From assembly GCA_947074135.1 (NCBI GenBank), contig CAMTOL010000124.1, forward strand, positions 1 to 6,838: a stretch of 6,838 nt of DNA, in the 5' to 3' direction. Of the stretch, positions 1 through 6,583 are shown one piece after another; within the stretch, counting starts at the first letter, position 1, and each line of letters opens with the position of its first letter. The stretch comes from an uncultured Rikenellaceae bacterium. Its GTDB lineage: Bacteria > Bacteroidota > Bacteroidia > Bacteroidales > Rikenellaceae. The notes below the pieces were generated by a model, which saw only the letters and a program-made list of their open reading frames with translations, was not told the DNA's origin and made no database searches. A program made the position numbers and the translations under genes.

Positions 1-54
1 GACGGCATACGAGATTTCTGAATGTGTATGGAGTTCAGACGTGTGCTCTTCCGA
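1..54 (+). other. Illumina TruSeq P7 adapter remnant (artifact)
   Basis: This stretch is synthetic. Bases 1-15 match the inner part of the P7 flow-cell sequence (GACGGCATACGAGAT). Bases 16-23 (TTCTGAAT) sit where the index belongs and read ATTCAGAA on the other strand, which I recall as TruSeq HT index D705. Bases 24-54 match the TruSeq read-2 primer region, ending in GCTCTTCCGA. Two mismatches occur at 27-28 (TA instead of AC), and the expected final TCT is GTG at 55-57, so the exact join lies somewhere in 55-57. It should be trimmed and not annotated as genome. Confidence 0.97.
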
Positions 55-59
55 GTGTT

Positions 60-1058
60 CTATGAACTTAGGATACTCGAAATTCGCTCATAAATGGGTC
101 TGAAATACTCTGTTTTCTGGTATAGGGTATTATCTGTCACAACAGTATCAATATCACGTAGAGCGTTGTTATATGAACTTATATCGTTGCGCTTAGTCAG
201 AGAGTTTTGGGTAGAATTTGTTATCTCTTCGATTCGCATTTGTCGTAGTTTATTGCAAATGCTTGATAGTATGACTTTTACGACATTGTCTTGCCAAAAA
301 TGACCCTGAACCCACAAGTGGGTCTGGTCTGGTCTAACTCCTTTTGTTTTTAAATCATTCTTTGTCTGCTCTACCCTATCTATCATCGATGGATGCTTTT
401 GCTCTAAGTTTGCTACTTTTCGTTTTACTTGTCTTTCGATGTATCCAATCGTCTCTGCTCCGTTATCCTCCATATCGAGGTAGTTGAGTTTTGCGATGTT
501 TCGAAATTCGGACAAGGTTAATATTTGGGGTTTGTTGTTTTTTGCTGCAAAATAGTACCAAACGAATAGATTGTAGATAGCCTCGGAGTACTCGGCGCAG
601 AATCTTACGAAATCAAAAATTATTGCATCGTTGCGGGTGATTCTTGTAGCTAACGAGTCGAGCGAAGTAGGCAGACAGAGTAGGTTCTCGATAGCGTAGA
701 TATATGTTTGAATAATGTAGGGATTTTGGTTTACCTCTCTCGAAACTTCGGTTGAACCGCTAAACAGATAATCAAAATCTGAATCAACACATAGAAGTAG
801 ATTTTTCCCTGCCTTTTGAGCAAAACTTAACACTACTTTTTTGCCTTTTGCCAAATCATTTCGCACAGGAGTAGTTACTTCGAATTTTCGTTCTTTATCT
901 CCCTCCTCGAACTCGTCAAAAACGGTTCGCCAAAATGTTATGTCGTCGTATCCTTCGACATAAACCATTGTAGGGGCTTTAGAATTGAGCGTAATTGATG
1001 CTTCTATGTAGTCTGACGACAGATAATCTTCAAGTCTACTTCTGTTTACTCTACTCAT
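60..1058 (-). CDS. DUF4435 (TOPRIM-like, AriB-related) protein
   Basis: Complete 332-residue protein starting at ATG (1056-1058) and ending in TAG (60-62). The N-terminal third carries the DUF4435 signature: VEGYDD at residues 34-39, RNDLAKGKKVV near 66-76, and LLLCVDSDFDY at 87-97. The glutamate (E35) followed by a D-x-D pair (D92, D94) is the pattern of TOPRIM metal-binding folds seen in OLD-family nucleases. DUF4435 is the family of AriB, the effector nuclease of the PARIS anti-phage system, whose partner is the ATPase AriA. No ATPase gene is visible here: the upstream neighbour, 10 bp away, is an acyltransferase, and the downstream side is lost at the contig end. The C-terminal half is helical and charged with no motif I recognise. 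The stop lies only a few bases from adapter sequence, so the last residues are slightly less certain. Family call is firm; nuclease and defence roles are inference. Confidence 0.85.
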   Translation of the reverse strand: MSRVNRSRLEDYLSSDYIEASITLNSKAPTMVYVEGYDDITFWRTVFDEFEEGDKERKFEVTTPVRNDLAKGKKVVLSFAQKAGKNLLLCVDSDFDYLFSGSTEVSREVNQNPYIIQTYIYAIENLLCLPTSLDSLATRITRNDAIIFDFVRFCAEYSEAIYNLFVWYYFAAKNNKPQILTLSEFRNIAKLNYLDMEDNGAETIGYIERQVKRKVANLEQKHPSMIDRVEQTKNDLKTKGVRPDQTHLWVQGHFWQDNVVKVILSSICNKLRQMRIEEITNSTQNSLTKRNDISSYNNALRDIDTVVTDNTLYQKTEYFRPIYERISSILSS

Positions 1059-1068
1059 TTTTAGTAAT

Positions 1069-2850
1069 TTATATTGTTTGTTCCACGTGGAACAATTGAT
1101 CGCTTTTAGCTCTAGTACTCTCTTTGTTTATCATTACTAGTGCATATGCACTCTTTGTGTTGTTCTCTTCTGTCTTGTACATTGCTATTACCTTTGCTCC
1201 CTTTGATATGTAATAGTTGAGTATTGGTGTATATAGATTTATAGTTTGGTCTGCATCTTTAATAATCTCTCTGAGTTGATTGAGGTCGTTGATTCTGTTA
1301 ATAGTTTTTCGGTCTAAACCTCCATTGTTTATTGTGCTTATTGAGTTTCGTGCTTCTAGCTCTTTTCTGTATCTTCTTTCAAAGTTGTTTAGTGTAATCT
1401 CTGATGTAACTAGGTTGATTGCTGTGTTAGAGCTTGATGAGCATACCCCAAGTGTTGTTATTATGTTGTTTACTCCAGGAAGTTTGTGTATCATCTCAAT
1501 CTCAGCTCTCCATAATAATCTTCGCACTCTCTCTGCTGATGTGTATTCGGTGTCTATTGTTCGACGCCCGATCTCTGCTGTTTCACGTAGTGTTGGAATA
1601 AATTTTCTTGAGAATTCAAAGTATTTATATGAATAAAATTCATCTATTACTCCTTTTTCTGATAGTATCTCTTTTCCAAGTCCTACCTCTGCGACTGCTA
1701 CAAGCTTATCGTTGCTCTTGTCGAAACAGATTAGGTAGTAATTGTGCTCTTTTCCAGCTTTTGTATCTTCTTTGTTGTCGTTGTTGCTTAATGCTGAACA
1801 GAGAAATTCTTCGATATATTTCGTGCTATTTGTACGATTCTCTTTATTTGTAATGAAAAAGTCGAAGTCTTTATATGAGAATATTTTGTTGCCCTTAGTT
1901 AGTGTGTTTATCTCTTTAGAAATCTCTTTATTAAAACTATATTCAATTTTTCCCTCTAGGTATTGACAGTTGTTGATTCTCTCTTTCTTGTTTGGTGTTG
2001 ATTTGTCTGACTGTTCGCCTATGCTGATTCTACGCTCCTGCTCTGTTATATTGAGAATCTTTAACTTGGCTTTGAGTAGTGTTTCGATATCTTCTGTTTT
2101 TGTGATAGTTCTGATTTGTTCAGGTTTAATCTCTCTTCCTAATATTATATCTATTGTTTCTCCTTTTTTGTTAAATATCTCCTTTATTAGTCTTGCGTCG
2201 CCTAGTTTAGAGTTGATTTTATTTAGTATATGATATTTTGTGCTATTATTTCCCCCTATTGATATCGGAATAATTGGAACATTTGATTTCTGAATTAGTT
2301 TTATTACTCTTTTGTCCCATTCCGACTCTTCAACTCTTCCTATTACCTCTCCGTATGTGCTCACCTTTTTGGCAGGAAAGATTATCAATCCTCCTCCCTT
2401 TTGTAGGTGTTCCAGTGACTCTTTTAGACCGCTTATTATATTTTTTTTACTACCGATAGAGTTGTCTATCTCTATTACATTGTTACTTATCGGCTCTATT
2501 TTCTTCAATATATAGTTGCCGATTAGTTTAACATCCTCTCTGTATTTTAGCAGTGTTGCAAGCATTGCTAGTCCGTCAACACCCCCGTTGGGGTAGTTGC
2601 ATACCGCGATAAATGCTCCTTTGTCTTTGATGCATTTGTTGATTTCTTCGCCGTTCAACTCAATTGTTATGCCGATTTTCTCTATTACCTCTTCGCAAAA
2701 TATTTTAGCCCCTTTATCCTTTTCTATTGAGTTATAGAATTGGTTAAGTTTTTCGATGCCAAATATCTTCTTTATGGTTTTAGCAACACTTTTTTGCCAC
2801 TTAGTAGAGATCGGTAGTCCTAATTCGTTATAGTTGATTAACTCTTTCAT
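1069..2850 (-). CDS. Two-domain PlsC-like/GNAT-like acyltransferase (OlsF/GlsF-type layout)
   Basis: Complete 593-residue protein starting at ATG 2848-2850. Residues about 60-285 resemble the hemolysin-type PlsC-like O-acyltransferase domain: an NYPNGGVDG block (85-93), IIFPAKKVS (156-164), SEWDKR (176-181) and IPISIGGNNS (194-203). Residues about 300-575 resemble the GNAT-fold N-acyltransferase domain of GlsB/OlsB-type proteins: LSEKGVIDEFY (396-406), ETAEIGRR (423-430), RRLLWRAEIE (443-452) and a Ser-rich loop (471-474). O-acyltransferase followed by N-acyltransferase is the order in OlsF, which makes ornithine lipids; Bacteroides GlsB/GlsA make glycine lipids. The substrate cannot be read from sequence. 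In domain 1 the catalytic His of the family block is Tyr86, and the usual PAGEVS is PAKKVS, so that half may be inactive. No signal peptide or clear membrane helix. The gene looks more AT-rich than mnmG and lies between two parS-like palindromes, the downstream one inside its 3' end. Confidence 0.8.
   Translation of the reverse strand: MKELINYNELGLPISTKWQKSVAKTIKKIFGIEKLNQFYNSIEKDKGAKIFCEEVIEKIGITIELNGEEINKCIKDKGAFIAVCNYPNGGVDGLAMLATLLKYREDVKLIGNYILKKIEPISNNVIEIDNSIGSKKNIISGLKESLEHLQKGGGLIIFPAKKVSTYGEVIGRVEESEWDKRVIKLIQKSNVPIIPISIGGNNSTKYHILNKINSKLGDARLIKEIFNKKGETIDIILGREIKPEQIRTITKTEDIETLLKAKLKILNITEQERRISIGEQSDKSTPNKKERINNCQYLEGKIEYSFNKEISKEINTLTKGNKIFSYKDFDFFITNKENRTNSTKYIEEFLCSALSNNDNKEDTKAGKEHNYYLICFDKSNDKLVAVAEVGLGKEILSEKGVIDEFYSYKYFEFSRKFIPTLRETAEIGRRTIDTEYTSAERVRRLLWRAEIEMIHKLPGVNNIITTLGVCSSSSNTAINLVTSEITLNNFERRYRKELEARNSISTINNGGLDRKTINRINDLNQLREIIKDADQTINLYTPILNYYISKGAKVIAMYKTEENNTKSAYALVMINKESTRAKSDQLFHVEQTI
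1079..1094. other. parS-like palindrome 1 (ParB-binding site), inside the 3' end of the acyltransferase gene
   Basis: TGTTCCACGTGGAACA is a perfect 16-bp palindrome, extended to 18 bp by flanking T/A at 1078 and 1095. It fits the bacterial parS consensus TGTTNCACGTGNAACA. On the minus strand it supplies codons 586-591 of the acyltransferase gene, encoding the Phe-His-Val-Glu near the C-terminus. It is identical to the copy at 2871-2886. ParB binding is inferred from consensus match only; parB is not in the window. Confidence 0.8.
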
Positions 2851-2870
2851 TATTAGTGATTAGTGTGCTA

Positions 2871-2886
2871 TGTTCCACGTGGAACA
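2871..2886. other. parS-like palindrome 2 (ParB-binding site), downstream of mnmG
   Basis: A second exact copy of TGTTCCACGTGGAACA lies in the 55-bp gap between the mnmG stop (2906) and the acyltransferase start (2850). The palindrome stops at 16 bp here because the flanking bases (A at 2870, C at 2887) do not pair. Chromosomal parS sites cluster around the origin, and gidA/mnmG is a frequent neighbour of parAB in many bacteria, so the location suits the call. A repressor operator is an alternative, since the site is 20 bp upstream of a start codon. Confidence 0.8.
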
Positions 2887-2905
2887 CATGTTTATTAAAC
2901 TCGGT

Positions 2906-4777
2906 TTATCTGCCAAAATAAATTAGCATTACATTAATATCTGCTGGCGATACACCAGGAATTCTTGATGCTTGACCTATTGTGTTTGGTCGAATTTTTG
3001 TTAGTTTTTGCCTCGATTCTATTGAGAGAGATTTTAGTGTGTTAAAATCAAATTGTTCTGGGATTTTGAGGTTTTCCAATCTTTGCATCTTCTCTGCAGA
3101 ACTCTTTTCTCGTTCAATATAACCCTCGTATTTTGTCGCTATTTCTATAAATTCAATCTCCTCTTGATTGAGCTTTAACTCCTCGATTTTCTCTTTAAAA
3201 TCGGCAATATGTGTCGCTAATCCTTCGATTGTAACGTTGTTTCTAGTTAGTATTGTTTGTAGTGGTCGTCGTTGAGTAATGTTTGGCTGTACTAGCTCCT
3301 CGAAGTATTTTTCTGTCTCATCTGGCGCTGCGCTCATCTGTTTTAGGGCTTTTCTTAGCTCCTTAATTCTTTCTTGTTTTGCTTCAAATTCGCACCAACG
3401 TTGGTTATCAACAAGACCGACTTTTCTACCTATTGGAGTTAGTCGTCCATCTGCATTATCCTGACGGAGAAGTATTCTGTACTCGGCTCTCGACGTAAAC
3501 ATTCTATATGGCTCGTCAACGCCTTTTGTTACTAGGTCGTCAATTAATACTCCGATGTATGCTTCATCACGTCTTAGTTGCAGTGGTTCTTTGTTTGTTA
3601 GTGCCAGCGCTGCATTTATTCCTGCTATTAAGCCTTGTGCAGCAGCCTCCTCATAGCCTGTTGTGCCGTTTATCTGTCCTGCAAAGAAGAGTCCCTCAAT
3701 TAGTTTGGTTTCTAGGGTGTGTTTAAGTTGAGTTGGAGGGAAAAAGTCATACTCTATTGCGTATCCGGGACGGTAAATTTGAGCATTCTCTAGTCCTTTT
3801 ATTTGATTCAGTGCTTCTACTTGAACCTCAAGTGGAAGTGATGAAGAGAAGCCGTTTAAGTAGTACTCATTTGTTGTGTTGCCTTCCGGTTCGAGAAACA
3901 ACTGATGTGACTCTTTTTCGGCGAAAGTGCGTAGTTTATCCTCGATACTAGGACAGTAACGTGGTCCGATTCCCTTGATTGTTCCTGTAAATAGAGGTGA
4001 TCTGTCAAATCCAGTTCTTAGTGTGTCGTGAACCTCGTTAGAGGTGTAAACCAAGTAGCAAGATAACTGTTTCTCGACTGCCTTCGTTGTGTTGGAAAAC
4101 GAGAATTTCGAAGGATTTTCGTCGCCAAACTGCTCCTCCATAACGCTAAAATCTATAGTTCTGCCATCAATTCTTACGGGTGTACCAGTCTTCATTCTCG
4201 AAGCTTCGAAGCCTAATTTTACTAGCGATTCTGTTACTCCATACGATGCCATATCTCCTGCTCTGCCTCCTGCTGCCGTTGATTGACCAACGTGCATTAG
4301 ACCACCTAGGAATGTTCCGCAGGTTAACACTACTCTACTCGCTTTGAAAGTAACCCCCATTAGGGTTTTCACTCCTATTACTCTATTGTCGTCTGTTAGT
4401 ATCTCAGTTACAGAGTCCTGCCACATCGATAGATTAGGAGTTGTGTCTAAAACTTCTCGCCAGTTTTTTGAAAAAATATATTTATCGCATTGTGCCCTAG
4501 GACTCCACATCGCAGCCCCTTTCGAACGTCCTAGCATACGGAATTGAACGGTTGATTTGTCGGTAATGATACCCATCTGCCCTCCAAGCGCATCGATTTC
4601 CCGGACAATTTGTCCTTTCGCTACTCCGCCCACAGCCGGATTGCACGACATTGCTGCTACTTTCTCCATATCCATCGTGACCAGAAGAGTGTCTGCTCCT
4701 AGCTTTGCTGCTGCAACTGCGGCTTCGCATCCCGCGTGACCTCCACCAACTACAATTATATCGTAACTAAATCTCAT
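2906..4777 (-). CDS. mnmG: tRNA U34 carboxymethylaminomethyl synthesis enzyme MnmG (GidA)
   Basis: Complete 623-residue protein, normal length for the family, starting at ATG 4775-4777. With MnmE it installs the (carboxymethyl)aminomethyl group at C5 of wobble U34 in certain tRNAs, using FAD and methylene-tetrahydrofolate, in the cytoplasm. The FAD-binding GGGHAGCEAA is at residues 11-20. The two conserved cysteines are C45 (MSCNPAVGG) and C275 (GPRYCPSIEDK, a family signature). The second family signature, FTSRAEYRLLLRQDNAD-like, lies in the latter half. The C-terminal helical domain ends with the typical GQASRIPGVSPADI tract near residues 602-615. One small oddity: Ala88 in SKGAA, where the family usually has Pro (SKGPA). 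The gene follows ybeY by 30 bp, so the two are probably co-transcribed, and both serve translation. The downstream gap holds a parS-like site. Confidence 0.98.
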   Translation of the reverse strand: MRFSYDIIVVGGGHAGCEAAVAAAKLGADTLLVTMDMEKVAAMSCNPAVGGVAKGQIVREIDALGGQMGIITDKSTVQFRMLGRSKGAAMWSPRAQCDKYIFSKNWREVLDTTPNLSMWQDSVTEILTDDNRVIGVKTLMGVTFKASRVVLTCGTFLGGLMHVGQSTAAGGRAGDMASYGVTESLVKLGFEASRMKTGTPVRIDGRTIDFSVMEEQFGDENPSKFSFSNTTKAVEKQLSCYLVYTSNEVHDTLRTGFDRSPLFTGTIKGIGPRYCPSIEDKLRTFAEKESHQLFLEPEGNTTNEYYLNGFSSSLPLEVQVEALNQIKGLENAQIYRPGYAIEYDFFPPTQLKHTLETKLIEGLFFAGQINGTTGYEEAAAQGLIAGINAALALTNKEPLQLRRDEAYIGVLIDDLVTKGVDEPYRMFTSRAEYRILLRQDNADGRLTPIGRKVGLVDNQRWCEFEAKQERIKELRKALKQMSAAPDETEKYFEELVQPNITQRRPLQTILTRNNVTIEGLATHIADFKEKIEELKLNQEEIEFIEIATKYEGYIEREKSSAEKMQRLENLKIPEQFDFNTLKSLSIESRQKLTKIRPNTIGQASRIPGVSPADINVMLIYFGR

Positions 4778-4807
4778 CTCTATTATCGTTGTTCGCTCTA
4801 ATTTGTT

Positions 4808-5230
4808 CTATATTTTGTCAAGTTCATTAATGTAAAAATTCTCCTTCTGGCGCATCTCTTTTTTCTCTGCCTCCGTAATATCGTTGTAGCCGAGAAGATG
4901 AAGCACTCCGTGAATGATAACTCTGTGTAGTTCGTTTTGATAACTTGTTTCGAAAAGCTCAGCATTACTTTTTACCGTATCGGTTGAAATAAGTAGGTCG
5001 CCAGAGATGATTTCATCCTCGTTGTATGAAAATGTTAGTATGTCTGTAAAGTAGTTATGAGATAGATAGGTGTTGTTCTGTTCTTTGATATAACTATCTG
5101 AACAAAAGGCAATTGCAATCTCCCCAACAATCCTGTTTTCCTGTTCGATACTCTTTTTTATCCACCTCTTTAGACGTCGTGAACCCTTTAATTCTTTACT
5201 ACTGTCAATATTTGTAAAATTTATTGCCAT
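4808..5230 (-). CDS. ybeY: Endoribonuclease YbeY (rRNA maturation)
   Basis: Complete 140-residue protein starting at ATG 5228-5230. YbeY is a metal-dependent endoribonuclease needed for 16S rRNA 3'-end maturation and ribosome quality control. Recognisable blocks are TDILTFSYNEDE (62-73, the TDVLSFP-like block), ISGDLLIS (75-82) and the metal site HGVLHLLGYND (107-117). The usual site ends in Asp-His (HGxLHLxGYDH); here H107 and H111 are kept but the third ligand position is Asp117. I recall this His-to-Asp form as usual in Bacteroidota, so the enzyme is probably active. It lies 30 bp upstream of mnmG and 121 bp after the EnvC-like gene; the latter AT-rich gap is the best place in the window for an internal promoter. 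Confidence 0.96.
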   Translation of the reverse strand: MAINFTNIDSSKELKGSRRLKRWIKKSIEQENRIVGEIAIAFCSDSYIKEQNNTYLSHNYFTDILTFSYNEDEIISGDLLISTDTVKSNAELFETSYQNELHRVIIHGVLHLLGYNDITEAEKKEMRQKENFYINELDKI

Positions 5231-5351
5231 TATTTTGCTTACATTATGTTAAATAGAGTCAAATTGTTTTATTGCAATTTAAAATATTTCGAAAAGACTG
5301 TTGTGTGTGATATTTTAAAATATTTTATTATGTGTAATTAGTTTCTAAAAA
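5231..5351. promoter_or_regulatory. AT-rich intergenic region upstream of ybeY-mnmG with palindrome and direct repeat
   Basis: This is the longest complete gap between genes in the window (121 bp) and is strikingly AT-rich. It holds a perfect 14-bp palindrome, ATATTTTAAAATAT (5310-5323), and a 12-bp direct repeat TTTAAAATATTT at 5278-5289 and 5314-5325. On the minus strand a TTTGACT element is present near 5255-5261, but I found no convincing Bacteroidota -7 box (TAnnTTTG) at the right distance. The region may hold a promoter for ybeY-mnmG, or AT-rich protein-binding sites. The palindrome lacks GC pairs and a loop, so it is not a credible intrinsic terminator. Confidence 0.3.
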
Positions 5352-6545
5352 TTAAAATTTAATCCACTGCTCCGGATTAAGTGCTGTGGTTTCTCTCCAA
5401 ATCTCGAAATGCAAAATCCCATCATCTCCAACTGTTCCTAGTGCCATCGAAGCCTCAAGTTTATCGCCCTGTTTAACATTGATAGTTTTTAGGTTCGAGT
5501 AAACTGTGAGATATGCGCCGTGGCGAACTAATACTGAAGTTCCCATCGAAGGAACTACAAATACTTTTCTTACCTCTCCATCGCTTATGCATCGCACCGT
5601 TGACGATGAGTTGCCCTTAAGATTTACGCCATTGTTATTAACTTTAATGCCACTTTGAGTTGGATGGTTGTGAATACCAAACTTATCGACCACTGAAGAT
5701 GGACTAAGCGGAGAGCTCATTCTTAGTTTCCCTCTTGCAAAGGCTATAGATAGCGGATCATTTTCGCCTAGAGTTGAGTTTGATGAGGTTGAAGCTCCCT
5801 TTCCCATCTCAGCCTTTATAATATCTTCTATGCGTTTCTGAAGCTCATCTAGAGATTTTCTTTGTGCCTCCTGTTGCTCTCGAAGCTTCTTCTGGTCACG
5901 ACTTAATTGAGAGTTTAAATTCTCGATTCTTTTGCGTTCTTGCGCTATCAGTTTAATAGCTTGAGCCTCATCGGTTTTAAGAATGTCTAGTTGTTTTTTG
6001 CGTTGTGATATCTCTTTGAGTTCATCGCCAAGTTCGCCTTGAATTGAATTAATCTCGACGCATTGAGCCAAAATCTTAGCGTCAAGTAATTTTGCCATAT
6101 GTTCTATATGGACTTTGCGCTTGCGATACTCACTACTAAGCAGCGAACCGCTCTTTGAGGTAGTTTGCTCTATGTTATAGAGCTTTAATATATTTTGTTG
6201 GTAGAGTAGTTTGAGTGACTCTAATTGTTGGTTATGTTGGGTTGCAAGTGCGCTCTGAGTTCTTGCTCTATTGTCTAAGATTGATATTTGAGCATCAATT
6301 GAACGTAATACCTCTTGTCGTTTGTTTAGCCTTTCAATCGTGAGTCGTAATTGAGAGGAGAGGTTCTTTTTTGATGATTCAAGACTTCTTAGCTCACTGT
6401 CGATTCTAGCTATCTCAGCTTCAGCCTTTTGGCGTTGTTCGTTAAGAACATCGAGCCTTTGAAATTGTGCATAAGACGTTGTGCATAGCACTGAAAAGAG
6501 TGCTATGAAAATAATCTTTGTTGTTTTTTTACTTAATGATTCCAC
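5352..6545 (-). CDS. EnvC-like murein hydrolase activator (coiled coil plus degenerate LytM/M23 domain)
   Basis: Complete 397-residue protein. The start is a GTG (6543-6545): no in-frame ATG lies between it and the upstream stop, and it places a signal peptide at the N-terminus (KK near 6-7, hydrophobic IIFIALFSVL, then TSYA before Gln27, a good signal peptidase I site). Residues about 28-250 form a long coiled coil rich in Glu, Lys, Arg, Leu and Gln. Residues about 275-397 are a LytM/M23 domain ending in LHFEIWRE and a LNPEQWI tail. The zinc ligands of active enzymes are mostly missing: the HxxxD position reads NNGVN (N304, N308) and the HxH position reads ILH (I377, H379). Signal peptide, coiled coil and dead LytM domain match EnvC, which activates cell-wall amidases at division rather than cutting peptidoglycan itself. 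It should act in the periplasm. The cognate amidase is not in the window. Confidence 0.9.
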   Translation of the reverse strand: MESLSKKTTKIIFIALFSVLCTTSYAQFQRLDVLNEQRQKAEAEIARIDSELRSLESSKKNLSSQLRLTIERLNKRQEVLRSIDAQISILDNRARTQSALATQHNQQLESLKLLYQQNILKLYNIEQTTSKSGSLLSSEYRKRKVHIEHMAKLLDAKILAQCVEINSIQGELGDELKEISQRKKQLDILKTDEAQAIKLIAQERKRIENLNSQLSRDQKKLREQQEAQRKSLDELQKRIEDIIKAEMGKGASTSSNSTLGENDPLSIAFARGKLRMSSPLSPSSVVDKFGIHNHPTQSGIKVNNNGVNLKGNSSSTVRCISDGEVRKVFVVPSMGTSVLVRHGAYLTVYSNLKTINVKQGDKLEASMALGTVGDDGILHFEIWRETTALNPEQWIKF

Positions 6546-6583
6546 ACCGAATACCTTGACCCTCAGTGAGAGTGAAAATGTTA

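Noticed and set aside
94..303. A 69-codon plus-strand open frame near the left end
   Set aside because: It is antisense to the DUF4435 coding sequence, whose conserved motifs fix the true strand and frame.
1579..1594. TGTTTCACGTAGTGTT as a third parS site
   Set aside because: The left ten bases match the consensus, but the right half does not complete the palindrome, and it lies within ordinary coding sequence.
1280..2515. Several plus-strand open frames of 61-118 codons opposite the acyltransferase gene
   Set aside because: Their Leu/Ser/Phe-rich translations are what the antisense of a Lys/Glu/Asn-rich gene produces; no family resemblance seen.
4497..4730. A 77-codon minus-strand open frame inside mnmG
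   Set aside because: It is out of frame within a clearly conserved mnmG, has no recognisable domain, and is an expected shadow frame.
5310..5323. ATATTTTAAAATAT as an intrinsic terminator for the EnvC-like gene
   Set aside because: It has no GC pairs and no loop, so a stable RNA hairpin is not expected.
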